DNA of 64,000 bases from Epiperipatus broadwayi. Lineage: Eukaryota > Onychophora > Udeonychophora > Euonychophora > Peripatidae. Shown here piece by piece: positions 1 through 11,890 of the stretch. Position 1 is the stretch's first letter; each line of letters starts with the position of its first letter. Both the position numbers and the translations under genes were made by a program. Location of the stretch: NCBI GenBank assembly GCA_028023455.1, contig JAQFVV010006238.1, positions 8,299,349-8,363,348 on the forward strand. The letters run 5' to 3'. Below the pieces are notes generated by a model. The model ran no database searches. It was not told the DNA's origin and worked only from the letters and a program-made list of their open reading frames with translations.

Positions 1-1020
1 GAATTTTTTTGTTTTTAAGCAAGGAAGTAAGGAACCATGGGAGGTATGTAAAAAATTATTCAAAGGACTATGTTCAGGGATCGCTTATTAATGCCGGAAA
101 AACTCTTCGGGGACACTTGGGGGCAACTTAGGCCACTGGATGAAGAGCCTATATTCAGGCATGCTAATTAAAAATTAATTCAAGGTTAAAAAATAAATGG
201 TCCAGTTAGATGGAGAATGACAATGGATTACTGCCAATCAAAATATGAACTGCCTAATGATCACTGGCTAAGTCACTAAATGAAGAGCCAGTTGTTCTGA
301 TATAAAACTAGTTACATAATAATTATAGACTAAGTTTGAATGATGACTTTCTTGCTCTAATCATGAAATTAATTTGTCATAATAATAACTAATGTATCAA
401 ATGGATATATTTTCTAATTTGAAAAATTATTTACTAATGATTGTTATAATAAGTGTAACAAATCTAAACAAATGTATACCAACAAGATTTATATTGTAAT
501 TGTATGTGTATTTTCTTTAATAAAAAAATAAATAAATAAGATAATTTATACTATCTTTATGTCCAGAAACAAAAGCATCACATTTTTTGTAAATTTTAAT
601 TCCACCAAAATTACAATTTTTGAAAACAAGTTCTGCAACTGCAGACAGCCCCATGGACCAATTTTTAGACCAACTATAATATTCACCTCTCAAAATAAGC
701 GACAATATTTTCTTCAATAAATCCTAAAGAATAATAAATTTTATAGTATATTGGAACTTTTACTTATTAAAGCTTGTTAAATATTTTTTAACAAATCTAA
801 TCTTTGTGGAATCATACACTTTAGTCACATATACTAAAGCAACTATTTTATTTTAATGAATTATATTCTTAATTTTAACTACAAATTGAAAAGATGGATA
901 GTATTTTTAGAATATGTCTTGTGTAGCTTACAAATGTATTTAATATTATACATAAATGAATAACTAGGATTTCATAACACACAAAGGATTTCCAACTTTG
1001 TGTATATCTACAAATAAAAA
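1..1020. other. No recognised gene; AT-rich flank
   Basis: I see no supported gene here. A 66-codon open frame on the minus strand (717 down to 517) has no domain I recognise and is most likely chance, although its middle (FKNCNFGGIKIYKKCDAF) is less low-complexity than typical noise and could be a decayed exon or element piece. Several overlapping AATAAA-type signals sit near 522-536 and could be a polyadenylation region of something decayed. Confidence 0.3.
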
Positions 1021-1039
1021 ATGAACTTCAAAACACTAC

Positions 1040-1855
1040 AGGGCTTACGTTTAACTTGGAGAATGAAAATGCCCATAAACAAGTTAAATATCTGGACCTA
1101 CATATGCAACGAGAACACATACATATTAATTATAAAATGCTAATCAAACCCCTTGATGTTAGAGGGCACTCCCACCCTCTTTCCAATTCACCAACTAACC
1201 ACAAACTCTCTGGCTTAACCTCGTTTTTGTTTAGAAATATGCACCTATGTAAATTTGAGGCAGATAAAAAAGCTAACCTCACATCATATAGGGATGACCT
1301 AATAAAAGTTGATTTTGATGTGAATGTAATTGACAGGAGGATAAAACAGTTTTTTGCTAAAATAAATGATAAAGTCCCTAACATTGACAAGCAAAGACTC
1401 CTAGTATGCATAAATGTTTTTACAATATTTTCAATAATAAATACCAGTTATGTTTTCACACACCTCCTAACTCTAACAAATTAATTAATAATACCAAAGA
1501 CTGCCTCCCACCCTCACTGACACCTCAAGTGGTCTATAATATTGCCTTCCCTGAAAAATTTTGTAGATCATCATATTATGGTGAGACTAGGGCCTCTCTC
1601 TCCACTAGGCTATCGCAACACACTTATTCTTATAATAAAGCTTTGTTGGACACTGCTCATAATTCAGTTTTTGTGCAGCACCGTGCTTCAGCTGGGCATG
1701 ATTGTCAACCGGGAAATCCAGTGGTGGTATGCAGAGAGCAGCATGATCTAAAAAGAAAGATAAAAGAAGCTTTCTTTATATCTAGAGATGGTGATGCCAT
1801 CAATAGAAAAGACTCTTGCTACAAAATATCCAAGAAATGGAATGCATAATTATTT
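1040..1855 (+). pseudogene. PLE family B, C-terminal fragment with GIY-YIG endonuclease
   Basis: This is the 3' part of a Penelope-like retrotransposon ORF: the region after the RT palm plus the GIY-YIG endonuclease. Two overlapping frames (1056-1484 and 1406-1849) make up one protein, so there is a frameshift near 1400-1460. The first frame has KYLDLHMQRE, equivalent to KYLDLDIQRE in the longer copy at 54.9-56.8 kb. The second holds HTPPNSNKLINNTKD, then the nuclease signature VVYNIAF...SSYYGETRASLSTR and a C-terminal INRKDSCYKISKKW ending at a stop near 1849. The element is 5' truncated: no RT active site remains. GIY-YIG nucleases nick the target during PLE integration; this copy cannot be functional. 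Confidence 0.85.
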
Positions 1856-1908
1856 CATTTGCATAAATTTGCATCACTCCAAGTCAATTTATTATATTTT
1901 GTAATATG

Positions 1909-1948
1909 GCTATGATTATGAGGGCTTGAACCTTGAAAGCGCTTAGCC
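1909..1948 (+). ncRNA. Hammerhead-like hairpin at the 3' end of a family B PLE
   Basis: About 60 bp after the ORF stop lies TATGATTATGA, a short stem-loop (AGGG...CCTT) and GAAAGCGCTTAG. The 3' half fits the hammerhead pattern: GAAA, a self-complementary AGCGCU that could form stem III between two molecules, and U at the cleavage position. The 5' half is not the canonical CUGANGA. The same arrangement follows the family B ORF at 56.9 kb, so the motif is conserved within the family. Confidence 0.35.
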
Positions 1949-1949
1949 A

Positions 1950-2655
1950 TTTAATGAATAGATATTAAAATAATATATATTTGCTTTATTTGTTTTTAGC
2001 TTTGTGTGTTAGCGCATTTTATATATTTTGATTCATAATTAGCCACAAAGTATAAACTATTTGCTTAGTACATTATGTTTGTAAAAATATGATGTAATAT
2101 ACATTGTTTAAAGCCTTCTTTTTAGTTTTTATTTAAGAGCTAATAAATTTCATTCTTTTAACTATCCATATTGTACTTGCGAATTACAAAAACAAGGTTA
2201 TCCATATGTATTTCAATCTTCTAAATATAAACTACTTTAAAGATTAAACACATGCTCAAATCTTTATCTTCTTCTACATGTATCACACTATCAATTTTCA
2301 TTATATAATGAGAATTGTATCATTATGATAAGTCACTATATTTTGAAAAATAGACATAATTGAAGTTGGGTGTAATAAACAGATTTGCTAAACTTTTCCA
2401 ATTTTAAAGTGTAACAATTTAAAGGAGTCAGAAATTTGTGACAAAAAATGCTTAAGCGAGAAATATATAAACAATTATATAATGCATTTTTTATTTCATC
2501 TAATGTTAATTATTTTAATGAAAAATTCAAAACACATTGTCAGTATATCATATATCTGAGAAAGACTGTAGCACAATTGTGATATAATGTTGTGTGTATT
2601 TATGCAATATTTTTTTTTTTTGCTATAGGATACTTGAAAGTGTACAAATTGTATT
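1950..2655. other. AT-rich stretch without recognised features
   Basis: I see no coding sequence, inverted repeat or RNA motif that I can support in this interval. Confidence 0.3.
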
Positions 2656-2666
2656 TATATAGTATT

Positions 2667-2875
2667 AAACAAGGTAAAACTCTCAATACAGTAATGCCAC
2701 CCTGTGCCAACCAGAGTAATCAATGGATGCCAGAAGGCTTGTGCATAAAATCCGTATCTAGTGTCTATTCATCCAATATCGTCAGACTAGTTTCTGGCTT
2801 GTGGCCTTTGTCAGTGAGGAGCCTTGGATCTAATAACAATTACGTGCTAGTATAAGAGAAGGTGATCATGTGATA
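2667..2875 (-). mobile_element. Short hammerhead-ribozyme element, copy 1 (HHR-B family)
   Basis: This ~209-bp non-coding repeat is one of three well-preserved copies in the window (others at 28130-28344 and 57161-57553). Read on the minus strand it holds a hammerhead core and ends in GAGTTTTACCTTGTTT. Flanking sequences TATATAGTATT (2656-2666) and TATACAGTATT (2876-2886) match at 10 of 11 positions and look like a target-site duplication. It could be a solo pLTR of a PLE or a retrozyme-like non-autonomous retroelement. Confidence 0.7.
2785..2814 (-). ncRNA. Degenerate hammerhead ribozyme (HHR-B)
   Basis: On the minus strand the core reads CTGACAA, a GGC/GCC stem II with a CACAA loop, GAAAC, a UA loop and GUC. 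The fixed G8 of the core has become A, so this copy should be inactive, while stem II, GAAA and the GUC cleavage triplet remain. Confidence 0.6.
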
Positions 2876-3156
2876 TATACAGTATTACAGCAAAATAAAA
2901 GTGATTGCTTATGAAATAAAAAAAAATAAAGGAATATTATATACCAAAATAGCATTTAAGTGTAAACTTTCATTCATAGCTGAACTGAGGTATAATATTG
3001 AAAAATGGTTAAAAGAACAATGTTATATAAACATTAAAAATATGAGTAACCTTGAATTAATAATAGAATCTGTTTTCTTTTTCATCATAAAAAAATATGC
3101 GATTTTACTTTCAATTTCACTCTGGAAAATATTAAAATTCTGCATGAGGAAAAAAA

Positions 3157-3157
3157 C

Positions 3158-3229
<72 letters not shown>
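3157..3229. repeat. Compound (CAT)n/(AAT)n microsatellite
   Basis: About 14 CAT units pass directly into about 10 AAT units. RTE tails in this window end in (GAT)n, so this could be the relic of an RTE 3' tail, but no RTE coding sequence adjoins it. Confidence 0.85.
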
Positions 3230-3230
<1 letters not shown>

Positions 3231-3587
3231 TTAGAGGCAATTTTGATAAACAGAAACTTTTTAATAGACAAAGTGTGAATGTTAAAATTCATGAATTTTG
3301 GAATATCTTGTATTATTTCTGCCAAATTAAAAATTGTAAAAGCTTTCAGTAGAAAATAGTTATGAAATGAACTGAAATTCCTTTTGTAGTTTACAATAGT
3401 TATTTATAGAATTCATTATTAATGTCTTGTTTATTATTATTACGAGTAATTAATCTATAATTGGCATTTTATTTGTTCCATATGTTAAAATAAAATCTTT
3501 TTAGGTTTACATTATGTATGTCTTTTTTCATTATATATATTTATAGTTGTAATTATAAATTTTATTAAACGCTCACTATTATTTCAG

Positions 3588-3709
3588 TAATAGTTTTAGC
3601 AAGGCTGTAAACCTTAGCAATGAGCGTCTGAAAAAATCGTCACTAGGGACCTAGTGACGATTTTTTCAGACGCTCATTGCTAAGGTTTACAGCCTTGCTA
3701 AAACTATTA
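3588..3709. repeat. 122-bp near-perfect palindrome
   Basis: Two 60-bp arms are exact reverse complements around a central GA (3648-3649). The arms run inward from TAATAGTTTTAGCAAGGC to CACTAGG. The sequence is GC-richer than its surroundings. The flanks are TA-rich, so a TA-target hairpin MITE is possible. No terminal motif identifies the family. Confidence 0.9.
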
Positions 3710-3724
3710 TATATATTTATGTAA

Positions 3725-4880
3725 CATAATAATATAAATATATATTTGTGCTATTAGAGTATGTACTAACTCACATTCTAGATATATACTATAAATTTTT
3801 TTTTATATAAGATCATTAATCATTGAAATATCTAGTCTATGTCTTTCTTAATTTCCATCTCATCATTTTTTTTTTCAGTTATAAAATTAATTGTAGAAGA
3901 TAATAATCTAATTTATTGGCTTAAAAGAAACTTAGATAATTTATTTTAATATTTTTTAAAAATATTAGTCAACTTTAAAAAAAATGGGTTTCACTTCAAT
4001 AGATTAAAATGACATTTCACTTTCAAAGGTGAAATCATAGTTCAAATCTATTTCATAAAATTATCGGTTTTTACATATTTCAATAGACCACTAATAAATT
4101 AAAAAAGACATTACATTTAGATGTGTGTGTATTTATTAGTATATATGTGCACATAAATATCTAAAACAAATCTATTTGTAATGATAATTACTTGGTAAAG
4201 TTTATAAGGCAATACCTCATGTGAATCACATTATAGTGGTGAACGTTACATCACTAGGAAATAGAATGTAGATTGCTAACAGAAAAATCCTTGTTTTTCA
4301 TCTTTTTCCAGGTTTGTTGTTTCATGTATATAAATATTGCTTATTTTTGTAAGTCTTGTTTCAATAGTTTCTCTTATTATAAAAAAAAATATGCACTTAT
4401 AAATCTATATATTAAAAGACAATATAAGATCAATTAGCTAAAAAAGAAAAGGTGAGCATCTGCCCTTTAAAAGACAAGCTTAAATATGAATTAAGGTTCA
4501 ATACCACCCAAAATGTAACTACTACCATACAATAGAGAATTGATTTGCTTTCATCAAAAATTACTAATATCCGCATTTAGATTTGAGTAATATATTCATA
4601 TACACATTCATCGGAAATATAGTATGAGAACCCGTGGATAATAAAATTGTCTAGGAAATTAAAATATAATATTGGTGATTAAAAGTGGATATGTAATATA
4701 GAGAATCAATTTGATTTCACATGTTTCTAATACTACAAATAGAGGATATGTATATATTGTCAAATCTTTTAATAAACTCATGTAATGTTTACACACATTC
4801 CAATACTTGAGAATAATATTGCATTATAGTGGATCACATTATCATTCTAGAGATAGCTCCAGATATTACATGAGAAACTG
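3725..4880. other. AT-rich stretch without recognised features
   Basis: No gene or structured repeat that I can support between the palindrome and the hAT-like element. Confidence 0.3.
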
Positions 4881-4891
4881 ATGCTACAAAA

Positions 4892-5381
4892 CAGGGGTGG
4901 ACCACAAGTCGATCATGATCCACCGGTTGATTGCAAAGCCATTTTTGGTTGATCGCGAGGCCAATCTGGCAAGAACCGTCAGGTAAGGAGTAAAATAAAT
5001 TAAGTCAAGATTTTCAAGTTTTTTTTTGTTATTTCTGTTTTTGTTTTAAATATTTTTTCAATTCTAGATAGGTGAAGTCCACTAAGTCGTATCATTATTG
5101 AAAATAATATTTTTAATCTTGACTTAATGTAGATAATTTGAATTAATAAATATTGTTAATAATTACTCATGTTGCTTTAATTCCCCTGGACATGAGTTTT
5201 TTGACCCGTTAGATAATTGTTATTTTTTATTAAGTAGATACAAAAAAATATTATGTATTTCACACCTTCCTCCATTTAGACTGTGCTCTTGACAAGTAGA
5301 TTACCTATGACAACAAGTTGATTGCAACACATTTTAAAAATAAAAAGTAGATCTTATGAACACAAAAGTTGGCCACCTCTG
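4892..5381 (+). mobile_element. Non-autonomous hAT-type DNA transposon
   Basis: The 490-bp segment starts CAGGGGTGGACCAC and ends GTTGGCCACCTCTG, imperfect inverted termini of the CAGNGGTGG type common in hAT elements. It is flanked by 8-bp sequences CTACAAAA (4884-4891) and CTATAGAA (5382-5389), matching at 6 of 8 positions; 8-bp duplications are characteristic of hAT insertion. Sub-terminal copies of the GTTGATC/GTAGATC type lie inside both ends. No transposase ORF remains. Confidence 0.8.
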
Positions 5382-5389
5382 CTATAGAA

Positions 5390-6700
5390 CACTGTTATGA
5401 TAACCAAATCAATTGGATAAAAACACCAAATACTTGTGAGCAAAACTCTATTAGTGATCTATTATAAATTAATTTTAAAAAGTTAGAATCATAAATCTTC
5501 CACATATGTGAAATATCTCAACAGATATTGGATTTTAAAGTGCACACACATATTACAGATATTACATATCTCATCAAGTTTTCCAACTGTTCAACTCCAT
5601 TTTCAGTATTATTATATTTAGTTAAAAGAGATATTTAATATACATATAGTTAAGAGAAAATATTTGATTGCAAATCATAAAATTTATTCAAAATTATAAT
5701 TAGCCAACAGCTTAATGTTATTTGGATGAATTATTTAGATTTTGTATTATAATTTCAAATCATAACTAGTTTTAAAACTGTAAATTTTATGTGCTCAATA
5801 AATGAATATCAATATACATTTTCCTCTGGTTATAAGATTAAATCTATCATTTGATATCATGATACATATTACAAGTTAAATAATTATCATTGCCTATATG
5901 GTTTATTCTCCACGTTTCATTAAATAAATTATTTTCGTATTAAATTTTTCTTATTTTAGTTAATTTGAACGCTAACCATTAAAATTATGTGCAAAGAGAT
6001 TTAAATAAATAAGGTTCCAATTGATATGTGATCCAAATATCACCATCTTATATACATTTTAGTTTATTAATAATTAAGTCATTATGTTTAAAACTTTATC
6101 ATATCTATGATCTATAGACTCTTTTTTTTATTTCACATCTATTTGAAGATAGTAGGGATATAGATTTCAGACTCGTGAAACTAGCAATTAAAATGTTTTG
6201 CTTCATTCATTTAATCTTCCATACATTTGGATTTAGTTCATCTTTTGGGCATCATACATATATTTGCTCCATTTATACCATTAATATTTAGCAGAACTAG
6301 GGCCCAAATAACCCAGATTTATACTGTTATTAAATTGTGGAGTATGCCTTTAACAACTGATACGGTGCTGGAATACACCTGAAACTTCGGCACATTACAG
6401 ATTATGACATCCAACTGTGAGATTCCATTTTAAACTACTGGTACCGGTGACCAGTAAATCACATATGTATTTTCACATATAAGACATCATTAGCCATTTT
6501 AAAATACATGATTAATGATTCTATTATAGTGAAAATGCAGTATATCTTAAGGACTTAGTTAATCCATTTTTTTAAAGCCTTGATCAATATAACTTGCATG
6601 GGTAGATGTTAACAGTAAAATAATTTTGTACATTGTTTTGAATGGTGAATAAACTTGTATACATGCACACATTTATTTTATTAAAATATTATTATGAAAA
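5390..6700. other. AT-rich stretch without recognised features
   Basis: No gene or repeat recognised. A somewhat GC-richer patch at about 6350-6460 contains GGTACCGGTGACC but nothing I can name. Confidence 0.25.
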
Positions 6701-7520
6701 TCTCTAGGGTAGAAGGGCTAGAAATGAGTAAGTTGGATCTGGTAAAGATGATCCCACAAGATTTGAAGAATCTGATAGAAAGTTGAAGAAGGTTTTGAAG
6801 AGCAGAAAACCAAAATTAATAAGAATTTTGCAGAATCTAATAAAAATTTCGAAATGTTAAAAAATTTTTTTGAAGGTGTTGATAAAGTTTGAGGAACTAA
6901 AAGTAAAAAATAATGAATTGATGAATGACATTAATAATGGATGCAATGCCTCTGGTGCATGGTTTGAAGCATGATATAGAGATTAAATTGGACCAATCAG
7001 GGGAATTGCTAGGTTGGGAGAGTTAAAAACAGACAAAAGGATAGGAAATATATTAGACCTAACTCCGGAAAAAATTGACAGGATTTTTGAGATTGAGATA
7101 TGAATTGAAATCAAAGATATTGCAATAAAATCAAGGGGATGTTAATGAGAAAAATAAAGATATCCACTATGTGGCAATCATATAAAAAAATTTACAAAAA
7201 CATTTCTGATAGAGGGCATAAAATGATAAAAGCAGATCTCTATGGTAGCTGATGAAAAGGATACTATTGGTTCCAGAACCGCAAACCTGCTCATCCAAAT
7301 GAAAGAAATCATTATAGGGACAATACAGAAAGAGAAATTTATTAAAATAAATATAATTAGGGTTTCAATATTTAGAAAAATAAAAAGGACTTTGAATGAA
7401 AAGATAAGGAAATTATATATAGCAGTTATAATATATCAAAAAATATTTTTTTTAAGATTAAAAGTTTATGAATGATATAAATAAGAATATAGAAAGGCAT
7501 GTAATTTATTTTTGAAACCA
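6700..7520 (+). other. Purine-rich, decayed coding-like segment
   Basis: The plus strand is rich in AAG, GAA and AAT codons across all frames (for example EELKVKNNELMNDIN around 6890) with frequent stops. This fits a decayed coiled-coil-like or element-derived ORF lying just before the PLE nuclease relic at 7.5 kb. I cannot identify it. Confidence 0.25.
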
Positions 7521-7539
7521 GTATACAAAAAGAAATTTA

Positions 7540-7890
7540 ATGTAGGAAATGTGATATATATATATAGGAATGTAGAAAATACGAATGAAATTTATAGGAG
7601 TAAGTGTTTAGATTGTTAAGAAATAATAGGAATATATCATATAGGTATAACACAAAATAAATTAAGGACAAGGCTAAAACGACATTTGATGATAAAAATT
7701 CAAATGTTAATATACATATTAAAGAATTTGGACACAGATTTTAAGATAAGAATGTTAGAAAAAGGGAAAAAATATATATAAAAAAATTATAGTTTACATA
7801 TACGGAGAAAAATTGGTCTTAAATAGGATGAATTATATAAAAGACATTAAAATAAAAAACAAATTAAAAAATGGTATCAAAAAAGTATTG
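7540..7890 (+). pseudogene. PLE GIY-YIG endonuclease relic (family D)
   Basis: From 7629 one frame reads GIYHIGITQNKLRTRLKRHL, which matches the core of a PLE GIY-YIG domain (GIY-x-IG followed by the helix with the conserved Arg and a KRH motif). Upstream, another frame gives a NVIYI-like strand and SKCLDC, a plausible zinc-knuckle remnant. Downstream at about 7835-7885 the frame gives NKLKKWYQK, resembling the DKLKxWY end of PLE proteins. Stops and frameshifts separate the pieces. No RT sequence is recognisable. A related nuclease fragment lies at 25498-25878 on the other strand. Confidence 0.65.
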
Positions 7891-8164
7891 TTTTAAAGTA
7901 ATTGAATAGGACAAGAAAAAAATTATTGGTATTTTATATATATATATATAATTATAATATATATATATATAATTATAATTACAATATTGTTTTAATTAAC
8001 GGATATTTTATTTATTTTATATATATAAAGAAATTTGTATGTAAAAATAGGAATTATATATATATAAAGGAACGTATTGAAAAAGAAATGTTATTGTTGT
8101 TTGTGATAAGGGTATATACATTCTTATTTATTTATTTGTTATAATGATGATATAAATATGTAAT

Positions 8165-9470
8165 TTTAATAGATCCTTGAAAATGACTAAAGAAAAAAAG
8201 AGGTCAGAACTTCAGGTATTTAAAGATATGTGTGTATGGTTGGCGAGAAGAAATAAAGTTTTTAAGAAGTATATAATTTGACTTGATTGAATGACTAGAA
8301 CATTGTAGTAAAAAACTGAATATATAAAATTCTGTAAAATGCTACAAAATAGAATTAAGATTACTTAAGAAAGTCAAGAATACTTAAGAAAATATAATTG
8401 TGATTTAAAAAGAAAAGCTATAGAAAATACTAAGTTTCAACAGTATCATTGTTTAAGAAATAAAAAAAAGATGGAACTATTATTAAAAACTGAGATGAAA
8501 ATATTATTAAGATGATATCATAAAGTGTGTGGAAGAGTTTTATAAAAAGTTATATAATAATAAAAAACAAAAAACAATCTTTTGAATTTCTGAGCATCAT
8601 AAATGAAGTGACCATACAATGAAATCTAAGGAAAAGCTTCAGGAATTGATGGAATCATAATCGATATCTTTAAATCATTATCAAATCTTTAAATGATAAA
8701 AATATAACAAATGATTGGTGTATTAAATAATAATTAACATTTACGAAAGGTAATAAAGAATATATTACAAATATACAAACTTTTCAGTTTTCTATCAGTT
8801 ATATATAACATTTTTACTAAGATAATTATAACTTGTTTTGAGTGAATTTTGGATTCCAACAAGGCCAAATAACCTGACATTAAAAAGGTTTGGCACAGTG
8901 GACCACATCCTAATATTAAGAGAACTTATAAAGTTAAATGAAAATGAATTTTAATTAATATTTGGATTTATAGGTTATAAAAAGACCATTAATTTTATAA
9001 GCATTGCTATAATCATCAAAGCATTTTATTTTTAAAAATATAGACCACAAGATATTGTCAAATTCTGAAGAATATTTGTAAAAGTACAAAATCAATGATT
9101 AGATATACAATGATGCGAAAACACCTAATATACAGCAGGGTGATTCTATAACTCCAAAAATTTTATAGCAACTTTACAAAAAAGATTTTGAGAATAAAAA
9201 TAGGAAGCTATCATATTAAAAGTGAATGAAGATTATTGAAGTCATCTAGATTTTGCAGATGATGTGCTTCTTTTTAAAAATAATGCTTTTAATTTTGGGA
9301 CTTGTTGCAAAAGTCATCAGAAGTAATTTAGAAAGATAAATGCTAAAAATACTCAACTAATGTTCAATGGATTTTCTCAGAGAGAAATAAATATTGGTAA
9401 TCAATCATGAATAAGAAAAAAGTTGCAAAAGATATCTTGATCGAATGATTAGTACAGGATAATCTTGGTT
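8165..9470 (+). pseudogene. Strongly decayed RTE non-LTR retrotransposon (linker and RT)
   Basis: Colinear similarity to the better copy at 28.6-31.4 kb runs through this segment. Around 8390-8470 a frame gives KYNCDLKRKAIEN, equivalent to KYNCELARKAVEEN in the linker before the RT. Around 8880-8945 there is a FGTVDHILILRE-like piece (RT palm entrance). Around 9235-9290 SHLDFADDVLLFKNNAF holds the RT catalytic FADD motif intact. Many stops and frameshifts show long neutral decay. Neither the endonuclease domain nor the 3' tail is recognisable. Confidence 0.8.
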
Positions 9471-9539
9471 TTTGCTATAATTTCTTTTAAGCTCCCCTCA
9501 TATAAATGACATATAATAATTCATGTTTTGTAGATAAAA

Positions 9540-9655
9540 TTGATTAGAATAGAATACACATTATCAAAACTACCCCAAATCTAAAATTAAACCAAACCAA
9601 AAAAAAAATAATATTAACACACCACCTCCAGTTTTCCTTCTACAAACAACTTCTC

Positions 9656-9686
<31 letters not shown>

Positions 9687-10592
9687 TCAAAAACCCACCC
9701 CCCAATCATCCACTTCCACTCCATAAATTTAAAAACACTAATAATAAAATTTATTCCTTATAAAAAATTTCTTTTCATTATTAAACTTTTTAATTTCTTC
9801 TTATTAATATTACTTTTATCAATAATCAATACCTTCTTCAAACACAATCATTTGTGAGGGTTCATGTATTTTTCATAAAATTTTTAATATTTAATTTTAT
9901 TTTTTTTTTTATTTTCTTTTACTTTTCTAATTTATTTAAATTTAAACAAAACTAATCAAAAATAAAAAAATATTAAATAAAAAAAAAAATATAACAAACC
10001 ACAACATCCCTTTTTTTTTACAATTCCATTTTTTTTATCAATATTTTTTACAATTTATCCACTTTTTTACAAATTTTTTTATTTATTTTAAAATTTATTA
10101 AATAAATAAAATTTTTTTAAAACAAAAATTTAAAAATAAAATATTAATAATAAATATTTTATTATACATTTATTTTAAAATATATAATTTAAAAATATAA
10201 AAATTATAAATTTTTAAAAATTTCTAAAAAAATTTTTTTAAAAAAATTTTTTTTAAAATTTTTATTAAAATTTTTAATTTTAAAAATTTTTTAATTTTGA
10301 AATTTTGAAAAGTTATAAAAAAAATTTTTAATTTATTTAAAAATTTAATTTAAAAAAAAAATTTAGAAATTGAAAAAGGAAAAAAAAAAATTTGGAAAAA
10401 AATAAAGGGGGTTTAAAAATTTTGGAAATTGAAAAAAAGTGAAAAAAAAGAAAAAAAAATGGTTAAAAAAGAGAAGGAAAAAAAGGATAAGAAAAAAAAA
10501 AAAAAAAAAAGTTTAAAATTTTTTAAGTTAATTGGGGGAATGTGGGGGGGGGATTTTTAAGGAAAGAAGAGTTTGTGGAGTTGTTGTAATAC
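9540..10592. repeat. Low-complexity block with C-only to G-only strand switch
   Basis: The left part is almost devoid of G (no G from 9867 to 10298). The right part has no C from 10225 to 10591. The centre is nearly pure A/T. Long homopolymer runs (A at 9655-9684, G at 10543-10552) are frequent. The left half loosely resembles the reverse complement of the right half, as expected for a badly resolved palindrome or a consensus error, but it could be real low-complexity DNA. Confidence 0.75.
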
Positions 10593-10599
10593 ACATTAT

Positions 10600-11710
10600 T
10601 TATAAAACGAAAGTGTTCAGTACTTTCCAACATTGACATATATTTAACAGATACTTTTTTATAAGTATATTGGGGGGGGGGGTGATTCTACGTCTTTATC
10701 TTTGGCTAAATTCCATTGTTCTTTTTATATAAAGACAAAAAAAAAAACATTGACTACAATTTTATTTTATTTTTAGATTTTCATTAACATATATTTATCA
10801 TGCAGACATTACATTTTATTCTTTTATTAATTGTGCCAGAGCAAATTTACTGTTAAATATATAACTATTATTATAGATATTGTATATACTCCTGAGTAAA
10901 AGTTTTATTTTACTCACACTTAATTCTGAAATCATATATAATCGAATCTAAGATCTTTATCTTCTAAGCTTAGCTAAGAATAACTAGATATCAATTTATC
11001 AATAACTATTAGATAGTTAACTGCATTTTGAATGTTTTAAAGCTCTGGAATAAAACCCTAGTTTACTCATATGATAGGTATATAAATTATTGTCTTTATA
11101 AGATACTTTCATTAAATAGATTGCAAGATACACAAAGCCTTTTGTTATACACTTTAAAAAATTAATGATCTTGTTCAAAACTAGAAGAAAAAAATGAAAT
11201 GAAGAATACTATCAAAAGACATTTAAAAATTATAATCCAAAACAACTCTTAAGCTTCAAATTCTATAACTATCAAATTTGGAACAAAGGCAGAAAGTTAT
11301 TTAACTAGAAAATGTAGGCTAGAAAATAGAAATTGCAGATACTTTGAACAGGATGTTTTAATAAGAGTAATAAATTAATATGAAAATGTTCATGCAGTAG
11401 TTACTGATACCTAGTATTTAACACAGAATTTCTGTGTAGGGTGAAGTGTGATTAAACATAAAATGCATTTTTAGGCAGAGTACTTATCTAACCTAACTAA
11501 TTATCCAATTGGTAAATGATATCCAGATTTTCTTATCAAAATTATAAATCAAAGATGAGCTATAAAACCTCCCTGCTGAGAACTGTTGAGATTTGAAAAT
11601 GTTTTTCTGAAGAAGAATGCCTTTAGTTGTTCTATTTATAAAGTTTTATCTTTTTGTTTTATTAAATACAGGAATTACCCAAATGAAATATTTGCCTGAA
11701 GGTTAGTGGT
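10600..11710. other. AT-rich stretch without recognised features
   Basis: A G homopolymer lies near 10671-10682. No gene or structured repeat is recognised. Confidence 0.3.
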
Positions 11711-11890
11711 GGATAGTATATTAGATGTAACAATACATAAAATGGTGAATGTCTAGAAAATTATTTAAATTTTTAAACACAGCAACTGTTAGTAATAACA
11801 CACATTACTAAATACCACTTGGAACATTGTGTATTTAATAACCTGTTGATTATTTGTGTGTTATTACTAACAGTTGTTTATATTTGATTT
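11710..11890. repeat. Foldback repeat, short member (FB1 family)
   Basis: Arms CAACTGTTAGTAATAACACAC (11783-11803) and its exact reverse complement (11856-11876) enclose about 50 bp. The left flank (GTATATTAGATG...CTAGAAAATT) matches the outer arm of the larger member at 27.4-27.9 kb, so this looks like an internally deleted copy. No ORF. Confidence 0.75.

Noticed and set aside
3023-3325. 100-codon minus-strand ORF with Ile and Met runs
   Set aside because: Translation of a CAT/AAT microsatellite.
7249-7256. CTGATGA box followed by a possible hairpin
   Set aside because: No GAAA box and no cleavage triplet at a suitable distance.
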